From: Gnetum montanum
Taxonomy: Eukaryota > Streptophyta > Gnetopsida > Gnetales > Gnetaceae
Assembly: GCA_015680685.1 (NCBI GenBank)
Contig: MNCI01034636.1
Span: 210,706-274,705 of the forward strand
DNA: 64,000 nucleotides
Direction of reading: 5' to 3'
In this document: piece after piece, positions 1 through 13,670 of the stretch
Layout: each line of letters opens with the position of its first letter
How positions within the stretch are numbered: the stretch's first letter is position 1
Made by a program: the position numbers and the translations under genes
Notes under the pieces: generated by a model
What the model saw: only the letters and a program-made list of their open reading frames with translations
What the model was told of the DNA's origin: nothing
Databases searched by the model: none

Positions 1-946
1 ACACTAGTGACCTATGGTAGCCTAGTTTGCTAATTATTTTACATGGCCTTATGCATTATCATGTAATAACATGTTTTCTTTGTCTTGTTTTTTGTTCTCT
101 TGGAGTTTTGCTTGCAAGATGAAGCTTAGAGTCATCGCAAAGGTGCAACTTCTTATGAAAGCAAGACATTACGTGACCTTAACGCATAAGATTTAGTGAG
201 TTTGTCCTACCATGCTAAGAGTGCTTATTACACTTCATTCCTATTACCTCTCCTAGAACCCAACATGGTAGCCTAATTATAACCTTCCTCACCTTAAGTA
301 ACAATGATGACCAATGTTCGACACTTATGCATTATGGCCATATGACATCCATTTGTCATACTCCATCTACAAGTCCATTGAATGTAACAAATCTCATTCA
401 ATGAAAAAAACCATTAAGTCTATCAAATATAACACATGTCATTCAATGGGAAAACCAAATCAAATTGACCTTGGCAAAGAAACCCAATGAAGGTTTTATC
501 CCAAAGAAAGGGAAGCAAATTGCTAAGAAACTAAGAGGCCAATGAGGACTAAAAGGCTAACCAATGACTCCAAACATGCAAAGGGAGAAGCCTAATGGCC
601 AAAGAAACCTTGGAGTGAAGTACTAGTTTTTCAAAAATATTACCGAGTGCTAACACTTTGAAACATGAAGTGTAAGGATTACATTAATTATCCAACATGT
701 CAATGTTATATCATAGCCATGATGTCAACATATGGAATTCTTTATTAACCTTGTGGCCCTTCCTCATAGCCAAGTATAGCCCTTACCACAGCCTTATTTC
801 ATCATCATGAGCACTCTTTGGCATAGTTTTATACTATTGAATTAAGCGTGGAGAGGGAACATTGGTGATGAATCTACAATGGTGTTTTTTATTTTTTCTC
901 AGTGCCCCTTAGGTCAATCCTCAAGACACCAACAAAGAGGGACCAA
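1..946 (+). mobile_element. 3' untranslated end of a truncated Tat-family LTR element
   Basis: This non-coding stretch runs into the LTR at 947 and ends in a purine-rich tract, AACAAAGAGGGACCAA (931-946), the expected place for the plus-strand primer. The reverse complement of its first 120 bases matches 22980-23130, which holds the same place in the minus-strand element 20884-54078; both share TTAGCAAACTAGG and CCATAGGTCACTA. It is therefore the tail of an element whose body lies left of the window. No reading frame of note was seen. Confidence 0.75.
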
Positions 947-2357
947 TGAAACACACCAATAAAATGCATATTTTAACCTTTTCAGTAATGTAACTTTCAC
1001 CTCATGAAACACAAGGCTAAAACTTCATTGTAAAATGTGAGAATTATGATCTGTGAGATGCAATTTCATATATCTTAACTTTTGGGGATGAAAAATGCCT
1101 CGTAAGTGGTTGAAGCCTCAACCCCCAAGTGAAAAAAAAGTCATATTATGTCCATATTTGGGCTTGGAGGTGTCAAAAATTCCTTTTGTATTACAAGAAT
1201 TGGCATTTTCATGGGCTTTGTGGGGGTTATAACCTCTGCTACGTTGGAGTTACCTATCCTCAATGTTGGGGGATTTAACTCCTGAAGCCTTAGAGTGGCT
1301 CTTGCATGCTCAATGTGGCTCATGTGACCCTTGCATTGCTCTTGGAGTTCAACATTCTTAGCATTGGTCTAGCAACTCTATCATTGTTCTTGTAACTTCA
1401 AAACAGGTGTCATACCTCCAACATGATTCCTACAAGCCCAACATTGCTCCTAGAAGGCCAACATGGGTGGAAGAAGCCAGTGTGGATAAAATTTTAATTT
1501 ACTATTTTTGGTAACTAAAATGGTTTTGGTACCTTAGGGGCATAAACAATTATCATACATGGAAACCATGCTAGATTTAGACACCTACCACACCTACATA
1601 TAACATCAATCTGTTAGAAATTAGGATAGAAATTTGCAGAAAAAATTATTTCCATGAAACCTATATAAACCAAGCTTGAACACCATAAAAGGGTTTCACC
1701 ATTTTTTAAATCCCATAGCTTTTAGAATCCCTTGCAAACACAAAGCTTTCAAAGTAATTTCAACATGGAACCTATAGAAATTTGGACCATTGTTAACCCC
1801 CAAGATTGTGTAAGATTTTGTGGCAACGTTGTGCAACCTAGTCATTAAGACTCCCAACGTGACTCTTCCTTGTTGCCCAAAATCCCCACACATCTTACCC
1901 CCTTGCATCACCAATGTTGTAGAACTAGTGAGAAGTACAATTAAGGTTTTACAATTTTGGGAGCTATGGACCATCTGGATTGTGGAGTTGACTATGGCAT
2001 TCAAGGCTACTAGTTTCAACAACCTCCAAACCCCGAATGAACTAAGCCCTTTGCTTCCTCAAGCATCCCTTGTACACATTTCTGAACTCTCTTTATTTTT
2101 ATCATAATAAAGTTTATAGTTCTATTTGTTGTACAAGTTAATGTAGATTTATTTTATATTTTATGCATTTATTTTTTTGAATCTACATTGCATTTTTATC
2201 TTATTACCCCTATGTACACTCCCTAAGTCCCTGGGTGATTGACAAGACCATCCATAGCACCTCGAATCTTGTTTTCGAAGGACCTTTGGGTCTAGGGTTA
2301 AAGTTGTTCTACCTAGGATCTTCAATTTCCCAGTGATCAAATTTTTTAATTGCAATA
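947..2357 (+). mobile_element. 3' LTR of the truncated Tat-family element (LTR A)
   Basis: It starts TGAAACACACC, like the other LTRs of this family, and ends about TTGCAATA, where the family has TTGCAACA. Homology to the LTR at 24295-25814 is seen in the CCTCATGAAAC block, the CCCCCAAGTGAAAA block and the terminal block. A TATA-like CTATATAAAC lies at 1661-1670 and AATAAA at 2106-2111, giving a U3-R-U5 layout. A polypurine tract lies upstream and no primer-binding site follows, so this is a 3' LTR. Short open frames at 1141-1323, 1696-2022 and 1820-2107 lie inside it and have no coding support. Confidence 0.8.
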
Positions 2358-4019
2358 GTATTTATGCATTTAAACTATATTGCTATGATGTGTGATGCTT
2401 GGATGTGATTTTAGCATGTCGATGTGTAGTGTGTTTGATAAAGATCTCATAAGTTCAAATAGATTTTAATTTGGAGTCTAAATTTATTTATTATGCAAGT
2501 TAGAAGTATTGGGTATTACTTAAGAAGAAAATAAAAGAAATAAAATTATAAAAAATGTTTAGTTAAAAAAATAAAAGTAAAGTAAAAGTGAAATTAATCT
2601 TATAATCATACATGATGTGCAAAGGGAAGTAATGTAATGTACATTATAAAAAGTACATAGTTTATAAAGAACCATTTTTTTTCCAAACATCACCACCTTA
2701 AACACCAATTGTTTGCATAAGAAATTGGTTTTTATATTTTTATAGAAATAGAAACTAATTTTGATCTATTTATTTTATATATTTTTTGTTTTCAGCACTT
2801 CATCTCTTGAATTTTAGTCTTCGAGATGGATTTTGTTTTGCTCTAAACATAGATTTGGGATTGTTAGACTCTGGTCTACATAAGAATAGAAGTGGTTTAG
2901 AGAAAAATGGAATCTTTCTAGATTTTTGAGAGTTTTATATTTATTTTATACTTTTTACTTCAACAAATTTAATTGGTAGATTTTCTTTTCTTTTCTCCTT
3001 TATTTTTATGTTAGATTAATACATACAATCATGCCATGTGGGTATGTGAGAAAAATAGTTTAAAGATTGATTTTGGAATATCATTTCATAGGTTACCAAG
3101 AATTTGTAATTATGTTTATAGATTATGCATAAATAGGTATGTGACAAATTGAATAATTTGAGAGTTGTGGAAAGTTAGATGTGAGGTTAATGAGACTAAC
3201 ATGGCTTTGTTATTATGTATTATGGGTATGTTTTTGTTCAAGTTTTTCTAAGAGTTTCAATTATTACTCACAATAATTAAATTTTATTATTTATTATTTT
3301 ATTAATAAACTTTAAACACATATACCTTTGGCCATAAGAATTTGATTGAGGCAAAATTAATATCATTGGAATTTTATTTTTACATAATTTCCAATTATGG
3401 GACTTACTTTATCTTTTAACATATATAATTTTGAAGGTTAAATTAGTTGCCATTTTTATGAAATTACATGTAGTTCAAGAAGTATGCTTATAGAAAGAAG
3501 TTTTGTTATGCCATGTTGTGGTATTGTCTTCATGAAGTAAGTGTGACTATTAGGTGTATATATATGTATGTTATCATGTTATGTTTACTTTGGATATATT
3601 ACACTTGAGACCTGTGATGGCTTAAGCTATCCTAGATTGGTATATGTCTTCACAATGACACTTATAGTGGTCATTAGTAGCTAGTTCTAGAATAGTATGT
3701 GGACCAACTGGCGATGAGCTACCTTGAAGATAGATATGGATTGACTCTAACTATGATGCATCAATGAAGCTATTATCTCAAGTCTCATCCTTAGAGGGGG
3801 AGATCCTAGATGTATTTGTCCTTATGACTGGTATGTGGCATAGGTGGATACATCCCTATAGTTAATCCTCTAAATACTACTGGTTGTAGGTCATAGGTTG
3901 ACAAACCCTAGCATTAGTTAGGTAAATAAAAGACTTGTAGATAAATGATTGATTATGATTAATCATGAAAACGTTTCACATGCTTCTCTAAGTACGGATA
4001 TGATAACAGCCCATGAAAA

Positions 4020-4175
4020 TTATGTGTATATGTTGGTATAGTGACCACATGGGTTATGTGAATATGTCGATATAGTCACCACATGATTTATGTGTATATG
4101 TTAGTATAAAAATTAAATGGATTATGTCTATATGTTGGTATAGTAACCACATTGTTTATGTATATCTTAGTATCA
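4020..4175. repeat. 34-bp tandem repeat, about 4.6 copies
   Basis: Units begin at 4020, 4054, 4088, 4122 and 4156. The first four are 34 bases long with the core TTATGTGTATATGTTGGTAT followed by AGTGACCACATG; the third has lost part of that second half. The array is imperfect, so it is old. 34 is not a multiple of three and no frame runs through it. Confidence 0.8.
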
Positions 4176-4840
4176 TTTTGTAAGTCACAGTAATGGTAAT
4201 ATATCTTGTGGATGATCTATGAATGTATGGTCTATGTGATGCTTAATGGTATGTTGTGTACATGAATGCATGAACATGATAGTGGGAATGCATGTACTAT
4301 GTTTTAGTAGATATATGATTAATTATGCCTTATAGTGATTATATTCGTGACTATGTATTAGTTATGTATTTTCTTTAGTATGGATTATGCTAGTACTATG
4401 TGTAATATCATATATAAATGAGTTTCTTAGAGCATGTGTGAGACTAACTATTGATGCAAGTTACCTTGTACCTCATTCCTCTCCTCTAGTATAGCACTTG
4501 TTGATCATATAGTAAATGAAGTATAGATGCTACCTACTTAGTTTTAGACTAACTTTATTTTGTTACATGTGGAGCCTATAGCAGTGTAGAAGAGCACTAA
4601 GAGAGTTAAGAAGAAAAATGTTTACAAGAATTCATTGATGTAAATATCCATATACAATTTTCTATAGACTGCTCATATTTACATGACCCTCATTATACTC
4701 CTATGTTTATAATGTGTATGTTTTGTATTCTATAATAGTAGTACATATTTTTGGTTTATATAGAGACATACAATTTTATAAATTGATGTGTATGCTTAAT
4801 CTTTAGTTTGGCATGGATTTTTGAACAACTTGATCTCAGG

Positions 4841-4860
4841 ATATATATATATATATATAT
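4841..4860. repeat. (AT)10 microsatellite
   Basis: A pure alternating AT run of 20 bases. It lies in non-coding AT-rich DNA and has no other visible role. Confidence 0.9.
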
Positions 4861-5853
4861 CATGAGGATTATTCTAAATGTATTTTCATGCACTGCTAGT
4901 TTCTCTATTTGTAATGCTTCCATTGTATTATTACTAGTGATTCTAGGCATCACTTCATCCTAGCTAAGTGGGGTAGAGGAGGATGTTACAATAATAATGC
5001 AAAAGACAAGTAGGGAAGATATTACAACTATCTATGTTCCATATGGATGGATGTAAATTACTAGATGAAATGAAAATTAAATAACACAACATAAATCTCC
5101 TAAAATAATTTGTTCCATACAAATAGTACATTGTCATTAATACTAGCTAAAAGAAAAGATCAAATATTACATGCTCTAAAAGAACATGATCTAAGAAAAT
5201 ATTAACAATAAGTTATACATAACTAATTGTCGGTGATCATTTGGGACCACCAACATTTACTCCACTTCTCATGACTAGGATCATGAGAAATGAAGGTATT
5301 CCTTCAAACATGTGTTTAGGTATTTGCTAGTCTCTAGAAACATCAAGGCACAAATACCTCCAAATAAACTCAGTGGTAATAGAGAAAACTAAGCATAAAT
5401 GTATGTTTGCTATTTTGAATGTTGAAATATTTGTGTTTGTGTATGAAACTGTAACTAGCTATTATAATAGAAATTCGGCTAACCTTGTTGAATATTGTGG
5501 TCATTAAGGATTCCTATTTTGTCAAGTCACTTAGTCTATACAATCTCTATAGTAAATTGCTTGAAACAAATAAAATTTCACCAAAATGCTTAAGCATAAT
5601 TTTGTAGAAATCTACTCATAGTTTTTCTTAGAGAGAAAGATCCATAAGAAAATTAGAAATATGGCAAGATTCAATGGATTTTAAAAGAGAAGAGAAAAGA
5701 AAGCAGATTTGTATGGAATCTCAAACATTTAAGAAAAATTAAATGAACATGAGGAAACACTTCAAAATAAAGCTATTCCAATTCAATCCAAAGTGTCATA
5801 AATTGTCCAAAGCCTCTGAACTTAAAAGACATTTCATAAAAGGCTCTCCTATT

Positions 5854-7580
5854 TGTTGCAACTAGAAAAATTAACCTCTAGAAAGTTGAGAGATCCAATG
5901 TAACAACCTCAACCCATGGATCCCAAGAACCTCCATGAAAATAGGATCCAAGGCACCCTAGATAGTTCAAAAGATCACCCAGGGACTTATGAAATTTGAA
6001 CAAGAATGGTTTCAGAAAATGGCTTTGAATGTGACCGAAAATATACACAAAAATGTGCTATTAAAAATGGAAATGTAAATAGAAATGGCCTACTGAAAAC
6101 AAAAGTGGAAAATGAAATTGCAATTACATAAATGAACATAGAAATGGAAATGGAAACTACAATTTTCACAACAAGAAACATAAAATTTATAAAAAAATAT
6201 AAATAAATTTTAAGTTTTACATTATACATGTTTTTACCAAAAGACACAAGAAGTTGCTTGTCGAAGCTTGAAGTCTGTTGGAGAGAGCTACCCTCACAAT
6301 TTGGTTGCTTCCTAGTTTCGGCCCACTAAAACTTTCCAATGATTTCCATTAAATCTGCTGCATGAGAATGGAATTAGTGTTACATGCTTAGGGTAATAGA
6401 AACTACATCGAAGTCTTTGTGCCCAACATGGTCCTAGTTTCTACCACCAAATGACACTGCTAGAAAAGGATATAATGGCTGCAATGCATTTTGTGCATGC
6501 CAATGGAGATGGGAATGAGATAGAGCCTACACTTTCGGTAGTAATGACAACTATGTGGAGTGTTTATGTCCAATGTAGCACTAGTTTTTGCTACTAAAAA
6601 TGTAGTTAAGTAGTAGAAGGGTTTGATGGGTGCTAAAATTGGCCATGAAGATGACTATGAGGGATGACACTAGTGTTGCTATTCATGAAAATGCTAAGTT
6701 ATTAGAGTGCCAAATGTGGAATATACAGCAAAGTGCTAGAAAAAGTCCAAAATTTGTAACCTAGAAATGGTATCAACATTGGGCTTTTATAGCTTAGGGT
6801 TGCCATTTTTCTGGCTTGTTGTTGATTACCATTGATTTTTGACAAATTAGTGTTGATTATGGGTTTGCAATGGTTACTATTGCTAGCATAGGTAGCCAAC
6901 TACTACCAGCATAGTTAGCCCACTACTACCAACATAGTTGGTATTTATGGTAAGTCTAGAATGGACTACACCCACAAAACCCATCCATTTACTATAAATA
7001 GTAAATAGGCTTTTATGAATTCACTAAAGGCTTTGGAAAAGGAAAATGAAAAAGTATTGAAAAATGGAAAGATGCATGGAAACTGTAGAAATGGTGGAAT
7101 CCATTGGAAAGTGTCATGCTTGGTGAAGACTATTGTCTGGCCATTATTGACTTGGGATGCATGTGTTGGCTATTGTTGGAGAAATGGCCATCCCAACAAT
7201 TCCAATGTTATACTTTTGCATGGTACTAGTGATGACTATGTTCTCTACTATAGCTATTATGGTTACTGTGACTACTATAGCTACTGTGCCTACTAAAGAT
7301 GGCTCCAACATAGTTAGGATTATACCCCTACAAAAACTCATGAATATGCCATTTTTAGCCATTCCAGTGGCAGTTTTTGCCTTTGCAAGCCCAAATATGA
7401 ACATGGTGTACCTATTTCTAGTTGGAAAGTGAGGCAATAACCACTTTTGAAGCATTTTTCAACCCAAAAAGTCGAAATATGCAAGATTGTAGCTTAGGTA
7501 CTACATATCTTACATTTACAGTGAAACTTTGCCTCAAGCTAAAAAGTGGGATTTCCAACATGAATTTTGGTGGTGTTTCA
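5854..7580 (-). mobile_element. Solo LTR of the Tat family (LTR B), TSD CTATT
   Basis: On the plus strand it begins TGTTGCAACTAG and ends GGTGGTGTTTCA, the reverse complements of the family's LTR end and start. The same five bases, CTATT, flank it at 5849-5853 and 7581-7585. There is no polypurine tract on the right and no GAAGGAGGG primer site on the left, so it is a solo LTR left by LTR-LTR recombination. At 1727 bp it is longer than its relatives (1263-1520 bp); the extra length lies in the U3 part, which is full of short CATAGTTGG-like repeats. Open frames at 5987-6247, 6702-6899 and 7015-7455 are unsupported frames within it. Confidence 0.88.
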
Positions 7581-7585
7581 CTATT

Positions 7586-10199
7586 AACCTACCAAAAAGT
7601 TTTGTACAGTACAAAATACAAGCTATTATATGGCTAGGTAATAGTTGTCAATAAATGCAACAATAGAGCTATTAGAAAAGGCATAACAATTTCAAGATTG
7701 AACATGAAGGAAAAATTTTAAAATTGAAGTTATTTCAAGTTAGCTTAAAATATCAAAGATTTTCTAGACACTCTAGACTTGAACAAGAAATTTCATAAAG
7801 ACATTACTATTAAATTGCTCATCATAATTTTCAAAGAAAAATATAAGTTCTTACATGGCTAACTAATAGAAGTCTAGAATTACAAGAAAATAGAGCTCTA
7901 AGAGCAATCAAAAAATCCCAAAATTAAATACCAAGAATAGTACCATCTAAACTATCAGCCAAGTAGCTAAGACAAAATGAGAAAAAAATAACTCACAAGA
8001 CTTTTAAAAAGTAGCTAAATTGATGATGCAATTAGCAAGCCATTCTTACAAGTAATCTTTAATATGTCTTCTTAATTTTCCTTCACATGCCCCCCTTTCC
8101 CACCCCCACTATTCTACCCTTAAATCTCTTTTTATAGTGACTTATTCATAGTTACAAATATCATGGAAAATTAAAATTAGTTACAACCACTATCGGAATT
8201 TAGTTATAACTACCATAGAAATTAAATGTTATACTTTCCAAGTGTCCTTTTCATATAGAATGTTGAATAACTATCCTACAAATCCTCCACATTTTGAGTT
8301 CCTTTAATGATAACCACATTCCCTTAAGAGAGCATGGTTCATTGAATTTAGTTTTAAAGCTATTTAATTTCTCACTACTAAGTAACTTCTTGTAAAAACA
8401 CACTTTTTAATGATTTGATTCAATGGACTAAGACTCATTTACTCTATAATGAAGCTTGAATGTGGCCTCATGAATGAGTTCTAAGTGCTTAAGTGGTAGG
8501 GTGTTGATGTAATGGTGATGACATGGTGCTATGCTGAGGTGGTAGAGCTAGTTCATAAAGCTTAATTTTATCTTCACAAAATGGCGATGCATGATGACAT
8601 GACACAATGTTATTATTATGATGATGGCACTAATGCTATCGTGGCATACACTAATGTGTTAGAGCTTACGTAATAGGAAGCTAAGGTGGCAAAGTCATCA
8701 TGGCACTGATGATATGGCAAAGTGACCTTGTAGGATTGAATTTCTACTTCACGACCTAGTTCCTGAGCTGACATCGCATGAAAGTCATGTTGATGTGGTA
8801 GATGCTAATGTATCAAAATAGATTCATTGAGCTAGAAATCACCCTTACAAGCCATCTTTAGAAGCTGATGTGGTAGCTTGCCAACATTAGGATGATGTGA
8901 TAGAAGATGACATGGCAATGTTAATATGGTATGCTAACTTGACCTCTGGCTAACATCTATGAGGTGCTAATGTGGCATATGTTGATGTCATGCTAATATT
9001 TGTAGAAGATGACATGAAAGATGAAGAAGAATCCATCTAGATGAAAATGTGATTCCTCTAGATACTAATGTTGCACTATTGATGTCATGTTGATGTGGAT
9101 AGAAGATGACATGGAAGAGGCTAAAAAATTCATCTAGATAAAAAAGCAAGCTCAATCTAGATGTTGACATGGTAGCTTGCCACATGGCAAAGTGGATTTG
9201 TAGTGACAAAAATCATTCTTATGAATAGGCTCCATAGCATGTTTATGTAAAGAGAAGATGACATGAAAAGTTAATATGTAGCAAAGCTAATGTGGCATTA
9301 AAAGATCAAGATGAGCTTTTAAGTACCTAAATGGATGAATCTTATCTAGATGTGAATTTCTGAAAGCCTAAAAGATATTTTTTGGATTAACCCATAAGCT
9401 TACAATATGATTTTTACTCTTTATTACATGCAATATTGTGGCTTAGACGTTTCTTCATTTATCTAAAGTTTCCAAACTAGAGCTTGATCAAAATAGCTTG
9501 TGAGGCTTATGTATTTATGCTAAGCTATTCTTTAAGCAATTATGGTCATAACACTCCTAATAAGTTGGATACATTGATAATGGCTTATGAAGCTTCCTTT
9601 CCTTTTGTTTTTAGAGCTTAAATATATTTACTAAGCCTTCTCTACCTTCATAATCCTGGATCCTTATTGTATGGAGCCAATGGTGGAACCAAAAGTGAAA
9701 TAAATTGTAGCTATTAGGAGTCTTAGGTTTAAAGTGAGTGCAATGAAACTTTTTTCTCGTTGGGTTTTCCATGGCTAAAATAGTTTCTACTTCCAATAGC
9801 CTTAGCATAGCTCATCTCATTCTTTTCAGAATTTTAGAACTTTAATTAAATAATAGCTTATGTGATAGAGCCAAAAAGGAACTAGAACTAAAGCTTTTGT
9901 TTTAAACTAATAAGTTAACCTTGTTCATTCAACTAGATTTAATAATCTGCAAAAGCTATTACTCCAAAGATATTTTCTAGCTTATTACATAGACATCCAA
10001 AAATACTTCAAGGAACCTCTAGAGCTCTTTAGCTTAGGAACCCTCTCTTCCTTTAGCATGAAATCTACTTTTAGTCTTAAGGTCTTCTTTATTTTTGGTA
10101 ATAATTTAATTCTAATGCTACAACCTTATAAAGTCTGCTCCATGAAATGGCCAAAAATGTACCAACACCAATATTCAAATACAATGTCTTACTAGAACA
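7586..10199. other. Non-coding stretch with degenerate repeats
   Basis: No recognisable gene. Around 8480-9320 the sequence keeps returning to phrases such as GATGACATGG, GATGTGGTAGATGCTAATG and CATCTAGATG. The phrase AGAAGATGACATG recurs near 8902, 9003, 9101 and 9252, so a much-decayed array of about 100-bp units is likely. Nothing in the remainder could be assigned, although its right end may belong to the copia element that follows. Confidence 0.45.
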
Positions 10200-11960
10200 T
10201 CTTATTTATAAGAAGAAAGGATTAGTTCAACATAACTAAAGAGCAATGAACAAAAAAGTTCTTAAATCATCCTAGAGATAAGAATGTATTAAGAAGAGGA
10301 GCTAGTATGAACAACTCCTAGTACTCTACCCTCTATTGAGGTTAAAGGCCATTCACAAGAAAAAGAATCTTATGTAAATTCCAATAAGGAAGATCTAATA
10401 GAGACTACTAGAATGCCAAGACTGACTAGATCCCATTTAGAAAGTAACATCATTGGAAATTTTAATGATGGAGTTAGAATGAGAAGATACACATGTGAAA
10501 TTTGTGCCTATGTAGTTTATCTATCATAGATTTAACTAAGAAACTTCAAAGAATTTTAAAAAGATGAACATTAGATACTTTCCATGAAAGATGAACTAAA
10601 TCAATTTAAAATAAATGATGTTTGAAAATTAGTTCCTAGATAAAACAATAGATGTATTATTGGTACTAATTATGTCTTTAAGAACAAAACCAATGATTAA
10701 TAAATTATCATTGGAAACAAGACAATACTTGTGGCCAAAGGCTATAATCAACAAGAAGGAATTGACTTTGATGAAACATTTTCACTAGTGGTAGAAATGA
10801 AATCCATTATCATGCTCATGATGTTTGCATGTTTCAAGGGATTTGCTCTTCATCAAATGAATGTGAAAAGTGCCTTTTTGAATGAAGTAGTACACAAAAG
10901 AGTCTACATAAAATAGCCTAAAGGGTTTGTTAATTCTAATTTTTTTGACTATCTAAGTTCCTCATTAAAAATAAGTTTATTAGAGGTACCTCTAATTCTA
11001 ATTTATTTATTAAAACATATGACATTGATAAATTAGTGGTTCTAATTTATGTGTGTGATATCATTTTTGAAGTTAGTAATCTAAATATTTGTAAGAAGTT
11101 TGCCAAGATGATGTACCATGAATTTAAAATGAGCATGATAGGAGAAATGAGTAATTTACTTGGACAACAATTAAGTCAAACAAAGAAAGGAATCTTCATC
11201 TTACAAACCAAGTACATTAAAAATATTTTGGCTAAGTATGAGCTTGCAAATGTCAAAATCAAGTCTACACATGGCTCTTAGAAAAAAACTTGATGAAGAT
11301 ATTCAAGAAAATATGTGAATGAAAATGTGTACAAAGGTATGATAGGTAGTTTCTAATATTTGATTTCTTGGTAGAATTGATATTATTCTAGGTATAGAAA
11401 TATGTGCTTGATTTTAGTCCAAACCCAAAGAATATCATCTTTGTAACATCAAAAGAATTTTTCATTATTTAAAAGACATTGCACATTAAGGTCTCTAGTA
11501 TCCTAGGATGCCCAATTGTAATTTTTTAATTATTGTAATGCAAATTATGTAAGTTGCAAAATGGACACTAAGTTAAGCGGAAAATACTACTACTTTCTTA
11601 TACCTTATTTAGAAGCATGAAATAACAAGAAACCAAACTTAGTTACCTTATTAATCATTGAAGAAGAATATGTAGTTATTGTAATTTGTTATGCACAAAT
11701 CCTTTAGGTTAAACAAACTCTAAAGGATCTATTCATTTAAGTTGTAACATACCCATCTATTGTGACAACCAAAGTGCTATCAATAGAACCAAGACACTAG
11801 TACAACATTTAAAATAAAATATATTGAAGTTAGATGCCACTTCATTTGAGATCATATTACTAGCAAGAATGTCTCATTGAAATATGTAAAAACAAAAGAA
11901 CAACTTCTAGACATCTTTAGAAAACCATTAGAGGAAAGGACATTTAGGCAATTATGTTAA
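10200..11960 (+). pseudogene. Ty1/copia pol relic: reverse transcriptase and RNase H
   Basis: Family knowledge: copia pol copies element RNA into DNA in cytoplasmic particles. Three pieces are readable. About 10440-10730 gives the region just before RT, with a CEICAYVVYLS-like stretch. 10731-10916 gives the start of RT (AKGYNQQEGIDFDETF, then VKSAFLNEVVH). 11036-11281 gives the later RT, where the catalytic YVDD motif reads YVCD, followed by SQTKKGIFILQTKYI. RNase H is in pieces at about 11640-11945, including CDNQSA-like and YVKTKEQLLDIF-like stretches. Between 10916 and 11036 part of RT is missing. Several stops and frame changes, plus loss of an active-site Asp, make it dead. A SIRE/Maximus relationship is suggested by the downstream polypurine tract. 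Confidence 0.88.
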
Positions 11961-12337
11961 AACATTAATGTTGGAATATGCCCCACCACTGTAAGTTGAG
12001 GTATATCATCTCCAAAATTGTTTATAACTATATAATAATTAGGATAATTTTTTCATCTTTTTTTTTTCATTTTAATTTTTTTATTTTTATGTTTAGCTAC
12101 TTTGTAAAGATTTTAGCTCTTATTTACACTTCTTCTCAAATGACCTCATCCATGGATTTCATCATATGACGCTAGTTGAAAAGGAGAAAAATATATGTTA
12201 ATATCTTTTATAGGTGGAGCATAGCTTCTGAGAGAGCATAAATTTTGGGTGCTTCTCCAAAAAGGGCAAGAGAAGAATAGCCCTCAAATCAAAGCCTTTA
12301 TATATTACTCATTCTTCATTGTTTTGGATAACATCAC

Positions 12338-12349
12338 AAAGGGGGAGAT
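12338..12349 (+). other. Copia polypurine tract
   Basis: AAAGGGGGAGAT directly before a TG that opens the next element part. This is the classic plus-strand priming site of SIRE/Maximus-type copia elements, and it lies in the right place, about 0.4 kb after the RNase H relic. Confidence 0.75.
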
Positions 12350-13660
12350 TGACAATTACTTCTATTTTGTTTAGTCCTATCAAACTTCAAGGAATGGAGA
12401 AGTGTGCTTGTATGTTTGTATGCATGTGTAGGATGATTAAAAGAGCTATGAAACTGATATGAAATCAAGGGGGCTATTTTGATCAAGGTAGGATTGGAGA
12501 TTTAAAAAGCTATTTTAATCAAGTTGATACACGGCCATGTCAAGAAGAAAACTAAGAAAGCTCAATTAAGGAATCTAAAATGCATGAAGGCAAGAATCAA
12601 CAAAGCTAAACATCATCATTTCTATTCCCTAGATGTAAAGTGAACATCTAACATTTATGATGAATGTCTAGGTTTAGAACAAGTAGAGCTATAAAATATA
12701 TCTTTCATCCAAGGAGGATGTCCCAAGTATAGGATGAACATCCAACTTGGTGGACATCCCAAGATGATAATGTCCTAGTAAAGGAGTGGATGCACCACCA
12801 AAAGTAACCAAAATATCCGATTGGGCATCCTAGCATTTTCTAAATGTCCCATCCAAGTCTCAACCTTTGCAATTTGGATGTCCAAGCTTCAAATGAGATG
12901 TCCTAGGTAGTAATTATAGGAAATAAAAAATCATTTCTAGCCATTTTCTAAACTTAAATTTGTCACAAGAAGCTTTCTTAGGTGCAAGGCTTCTTAAAAC
13001 ACATGTTCAAACCTTTAATGAAGTAAGCAATCCAAGGTAATCATTAATTCATCACGTTGTATTGGGCATCTTATCTATGTCTTGAGCAAGGTTTTTAGCA
13101 TTATTTGAAGGATTAGAAGATTGAAGGTTTATTTGGAAGCTACACCATCATTGACACATCATTCTCCTAGGGTTTGAGTGATTATGAACCTGCCATGTCC
13201 AAATCTATTATTCCATATCATATAACTAATCAATTGAATGTTATATTTGCATCTAGGACTTAATATATTAACTATCAACTGATTTCATTGCCCTAGTTTT
13301 AGATTATCATTATGTAGAAATAATATATAGAATTACCTCTCATACACTTCATATTTCTATTGCAATTCTTGATTGCTTTGTGGATTGTACATTTTTACTC
13401 TAGAAAGATCTACATTACAATCATAAGGGGTTTACTTCAATGTTTAAATGTTTGACATTTTTTAACCCTAAGAGATATGTGAGTGTGTCTCGTAGGAGCA
13501 TGATAATTTATTTATAGCTTTGTGAGATACTTTGGAGTGTTGCAAGATACCAAGATTTTTATTCATCCTATGATGAATGTGTAGCATTAGAGAATCTACC
13601 ATAGTGGTATCCTCATCCAACACTTTAATTTTTAGTGAATTTTAATGTATTGAGCTTTAC
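12350..13660 (+). mobile_element. Probable copia 3' LTR (end not fixed)
   Basis: It starts TGACAATTACTTC right after the polypurine tract, as a 3' LTR should. No second copy exists in the window to fix its right end, which may fall anywhere up to about 13920. The stretch 12620-12910 repeats the theme GGACATCC/GGATGTCC in both orientations, as some copia LTRs do. No reading frame was found. Confidence 0.5.
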
Positions 13661-13670
13661 CACATATATT

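Larger units (their letters stand above)
2358..5848. other. AT-rich intergenic stretch, no gene seen
   Basis: No protein-like frame stands out. The stretch holds a 34-bp tandem repeat (4020-4175) and a 20-base (AT)n run (4841-4860). The part from about 3600 to 5000, ending near GGGGTAGAGGAGGATGTTACA, has the look of an old LTR, but I could not pair it with a second copy. The rest is unexplained. Confidence 0.5.

Noticed and set aside
3600-5000. LTR of a Tekay/Del-type chromovirus
   Set aside because: The general wording recalls such LTRs, but no second copy, primer site or pol was found in the window.
7015-7455. Three overlapping open frames on both strands
   Set aside because: They lie within solo LTR B and arise from its TATAGCTACTG-type repeats; no related LTR keeps them open.
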